DNA of 6,699 nucleotides from the NCBI GenBank assembly GCA_027066935.1, contig JAMOMX010000404.1:1-6699 (forward strand), read 5' to 3'. Numbering within the stretch: position 1 is the stretch's first letter; each line of letters starts with the position of its first letter. This document shows positions 6,517 through 6,699 of this stretch, piece after piece. Origin of the DNA: Sulfurimonas sp. (GTDB taxonomy: Bacteria > Campylobacterota > Campylobacteria > Campylobacterales > Sulfurimonadaceae). The translations under genes were made by a program, and so were the position numbers. The notes beneath the pieces were generated by a model. The model had not been told where the DNA came from. It saw only the letters and a list, made by a program, of their open reading frames with translations, and did not search any database.

Positions 6517-6579
6517 TGAGTCTCCTCTTGGGATTTTGTATCGTTTAAGTATAATATAATATTACTAAGTAGAGACTCA
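6517..6579. repeat. 8-bp inverted repeat flanking the lipoprotein gene promoter region
   Basis: TGAGTCTC (6517-6524) and GAGACTCA (6572-6579) are perfect reverse complements 47 bases apart. The left arm overlaps the ribosome binding site of the lipoprotein gene by three bases, and the AT-rich stretch with -10-like hexamers lies between the arms. It could be an operator pair, a leader-RNA pairing that covers the ribosome binding site, or chance. Confidence 0.4.
6528..6555 (+). promoter_or_regulatory. Candidate promoter for the right-edge gene; AT-rich divergent promoter region
   Basis: TTGGGA (6528-6533), 16 bases and TATAAT (6550-6555) make a plausible plus-strand promoter, with a second TATAAT at 6555-6560. 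The same AT-rich stretch holds minus-strand -10 candidates for the lipoprotein gene (TATACT at 6553-6548, TATATT at 6558-6553), but no matching -35 hexamer is visible for them. Both genes probably start within this 119-bp region. Confidence 0.38.
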
Positions 6580-6611
6580 CTCCACGACACTCTAAGGATA
6601 AAAATAGTTTA

Positions 6612-6629
6612 ATAGCCTAAAAAGGTTAT
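6612..6629 (+). promoter_or_regulatory. Hairpin enclosing the ribosome binding site of the right-edge gene
   Basis: ATAGCCT (6612-6618) can pair with AGGTTAT (6623-6629) through seven base pairs including one G-U, around a four-A loop. The right arm contains the AAAGG ribosome binding site for the ATG at 6634, eight bases beyond it. In a transcript the hairpin would hide that site and lower translation. Confidence 0.45.
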
Positions 6630-6633
6630 AAAT

Positions 6634-6699
6634 ATGTTGGAACACTTAGCAAAAATGAGAGAAGTATTTTCAAACTACTACAAATGGAATCACCAAAGG
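6634..6699 (+). CDS. Start of an unidentified gene, possibly a transposase (cut off by window edge)
   Basis: Only 22 codons are visible, beginning MLEHLAKMREVFSNYYKWN and open to the window end. The ATG follows AAAAAGG (6619-6625) at eight-base spacing. The arrangement of aromatic and basic residues (NYYKWNHQR) reminds me of the N-terminus of IS4-type transposases, and hidden ribosome binding sites are common in insertion sequences, but no terminal inverted repeat could be identified in 6515-6633. The identity is a weak guess. The gene diverges from the lipoprotein gene. Confidence 0.45.
   Translation, partial: MLEHLAKMREVFSNYYKWNHQR

Noticed and set aside
6515..6633. A defined insertion-sequence left end
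   Set aside because: No terminal inverted repeat or target duplication can be recognised without the right end, so no mobile element boundary is called.

Overview
The window is AT-rich and reads as the chromosome of a member of the Campylobacterota (epsilonproteobacteria), probably a free-living Sulfurimonas- or Arcobacter-like organism. That placement is an inference from codon and protein style, from a ClpB promoter that carries an HspR/HAIR-like operator, and from a lipoprotein built of DUF285 repeats. No marker gene in the window settles the genus.

Layout. Positions 1-2153, minus strand, hold most of clpB, the heat-shock disaggregase; its last roughly 140 codons lie off the left edge. 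A 139-bp divergent intergenic region (2154-2292) carries a near-consensus clpB promoter overlapped by a HAIR-like inverted repeat, and a near-consensus promoter facing the other way. From the second promoter, positions 2293-4566 on the plus strand encode a tight three-gene molybdate/tungstate ABC transporter: modA (periplasmic binding protein), modB (permease) and modC (ATPase). The genes overlap by 8 and 4 bases. Positions 4559-6514, minus strand, encode a 651-residue lipoprotein with a possible carbohydrate-binding-like N-terminal region, seven DUF285 (BspA/PARCEL-type) 25-residue repeats and an unrecognised C-terminal domain. It converges on modC so closely that the two stop codons share one 8-bp palindrome. 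Positions 6515-6633 are a second divergent intergenic region. At 6634 a new plus-strand gene starts and runs off the right edge; it may be a transposase, and its ribosome binding site sits inside a predicted hairpin.

How the parts work together. ModA would capture the oxyanion in the periplasm, ModB would pass it across the inner membrane and ModC would supply ATP-driven power, feeding the molybdopterin or tungstopterin enzymes typical of anaerobic respiration. No modE, modD or cofactor-synthesis gene is in view. ClpB is an independent stress gene that only shares the intergenic region. The lipoprotein is unrelated to both. I see no clear novel multi-gene system. The points most worth a second look are the HAIR-like clpB operator, the palindromic DUF285 repeats, the unusual three-part lipoprotein and the shared stop palindrome.
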